In this document: piece by piece, positions 5,468 through 5,605 of the stretch | How positions within the stretch are numbered: the stretch's first letter is position 1 | Layout of the letters: the number at the start of each line of letters is the position of its first letter | DNA from: an uncultured Coriobacteriaceae bacterium | Lineage (GTDB): Bacteria > Actinomycetota > Coriobacteriia > Coriobacteriales > Eggerthellaceae | DNA length: 5,605 nucleotides | Direction: 5' to 3' | Assembly: GCA_946623915.1 (NCBI GenBank) | Contig: CAMORQ010000147.1 | Location: forward strand, 1 to 5,605 | Notes under the pieces: generated by a model | Database searches by the model: none | Seen by the model: the letters and a program-made list of their open reading frames with translations, nothing else | Told to the model about the DNA's origin: nothing | Translations under genes and position numbers: made by a program

Positions 5468-5503
5468 GCGTGGCGGGGCGCAGGCGACGGCGCCCCGCCA
5501 CGC
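5468..5503 (-). terminator. 14-bp perfect GC-rich hairpin, terminator candidate
   Basis: Arms GCGTGGCGGGGCGC (5468-5481) and GCGCCCCGCCACGC (5490-5503) pair perfectly around an 8-base loop. It starts 33 bases after the stop codon of the minus-strand gene entering at the window end, the usual place for a terminator. There is no T-tract on either strand, so it would be a U-less GC-rich hairpin of the kind proposed in high-GC actinobacteria. Confidence 0.6.
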
Positions 5504-5535
5504 GGAACACTAGCACAGGGCCAACGCTCCGCGCT

Positions 5536-5605
5536 CTACTCCTCCGCCAGGGAGATGCCTTCGCTGGTGACGGTGCGGCCGTGGGTGGTGGTCACGCGGA
5601 CCGAC
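5536..5605 (-). CDS. C-terminal end of an unidentified protein (partial)
   Basis: The minus strand is open from the window edge to a TAG stop at 5538-5536, giving 22 residues that end in ...TVTSEGISLAEE. Third codon positions are almost all G or C (GTC, ACC, CTG, GAG), as expected for a real gene in a GC-rich genome, and a strong hairpin follows just downstream. The fragment is too short to name a family. The gene would be transcribed toward mtnN in the same direction, separated from it by the hairpin and mtnN's own promoter. Confidence 0.6.
   Translation of the reverse strand, partial: SVRVTTTHGRTVTSEGISLAEE

Overview
The window looks like accessory or strain-variable chromosome from a moderately high-GC, anaerobic-type actinobacterium. 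A Coriobacteriia / Eggerthellaceae-like host (Slackia or Eggerthella relatives) is my best guess. It rests on the Tat-type 'TRRKFIG...LAGC' lipoprotein leader, strong AGGAGG ribosome sites and overall codon use. No ribosomal or other marker gene is present, so the taxonomy is inference.

Layout: (1) bases 1-1056, an IS30-family transposase of markedly higher GC than the rest, with an intact D-D-E triad; its true start may lie before the window and neither element end can be recognised. (2) 1057-1198, a short regulatory region with an extended -10 promoter, an 11-bp perfect hairpin in the predicted mRNA leader, and a strong ribosome site. (3) 1199-2191, a complete 2,3-bisphosphoglycerate-dependent phosphoglycerate mutase fused behind a Tat/lipoprotein signal and a Ser/Ala/Thr linker made of a degenerate hexanucleotide repeat. 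(4) 2192-2386, a hairpin terminator candidate and a promoter for the next operon. (5) 2387-4272, a translationally coupled two-gene operon: an XRE-type helix-turn-helix fused to a receiver domain, then a 7-TM LytS/YesM-class histidine kinase. (6) 4273-4436, a convergent intergenic region with hairpins. (7) 4437-5261, minus strand, an MTA/SAH nucleosidase (MtnN/Pfs) that also carries a lipoprotein signal. (8) 5262-5535, its promoter region plus a 14-bp hairpin, which is probably the terminator of (9), a minus-strand gene of which only the last 22 codons are visible.

The most interesting theme is that two enzymes normally found in the cytosol (glycolytic phosphoglycerate mutase and the methyl-cycle nucleosidase) are both predicted to be lipid-anchored outside the membrane. 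Each keeps its full catalytic domain and an internal Met near the position where the ordinary cytosolic enzyme would begin. Between them sits a two-component system of unusual architecture. Any functional link between the lipoproteins and the two-component system is speculation; the sequence shows only proximity.
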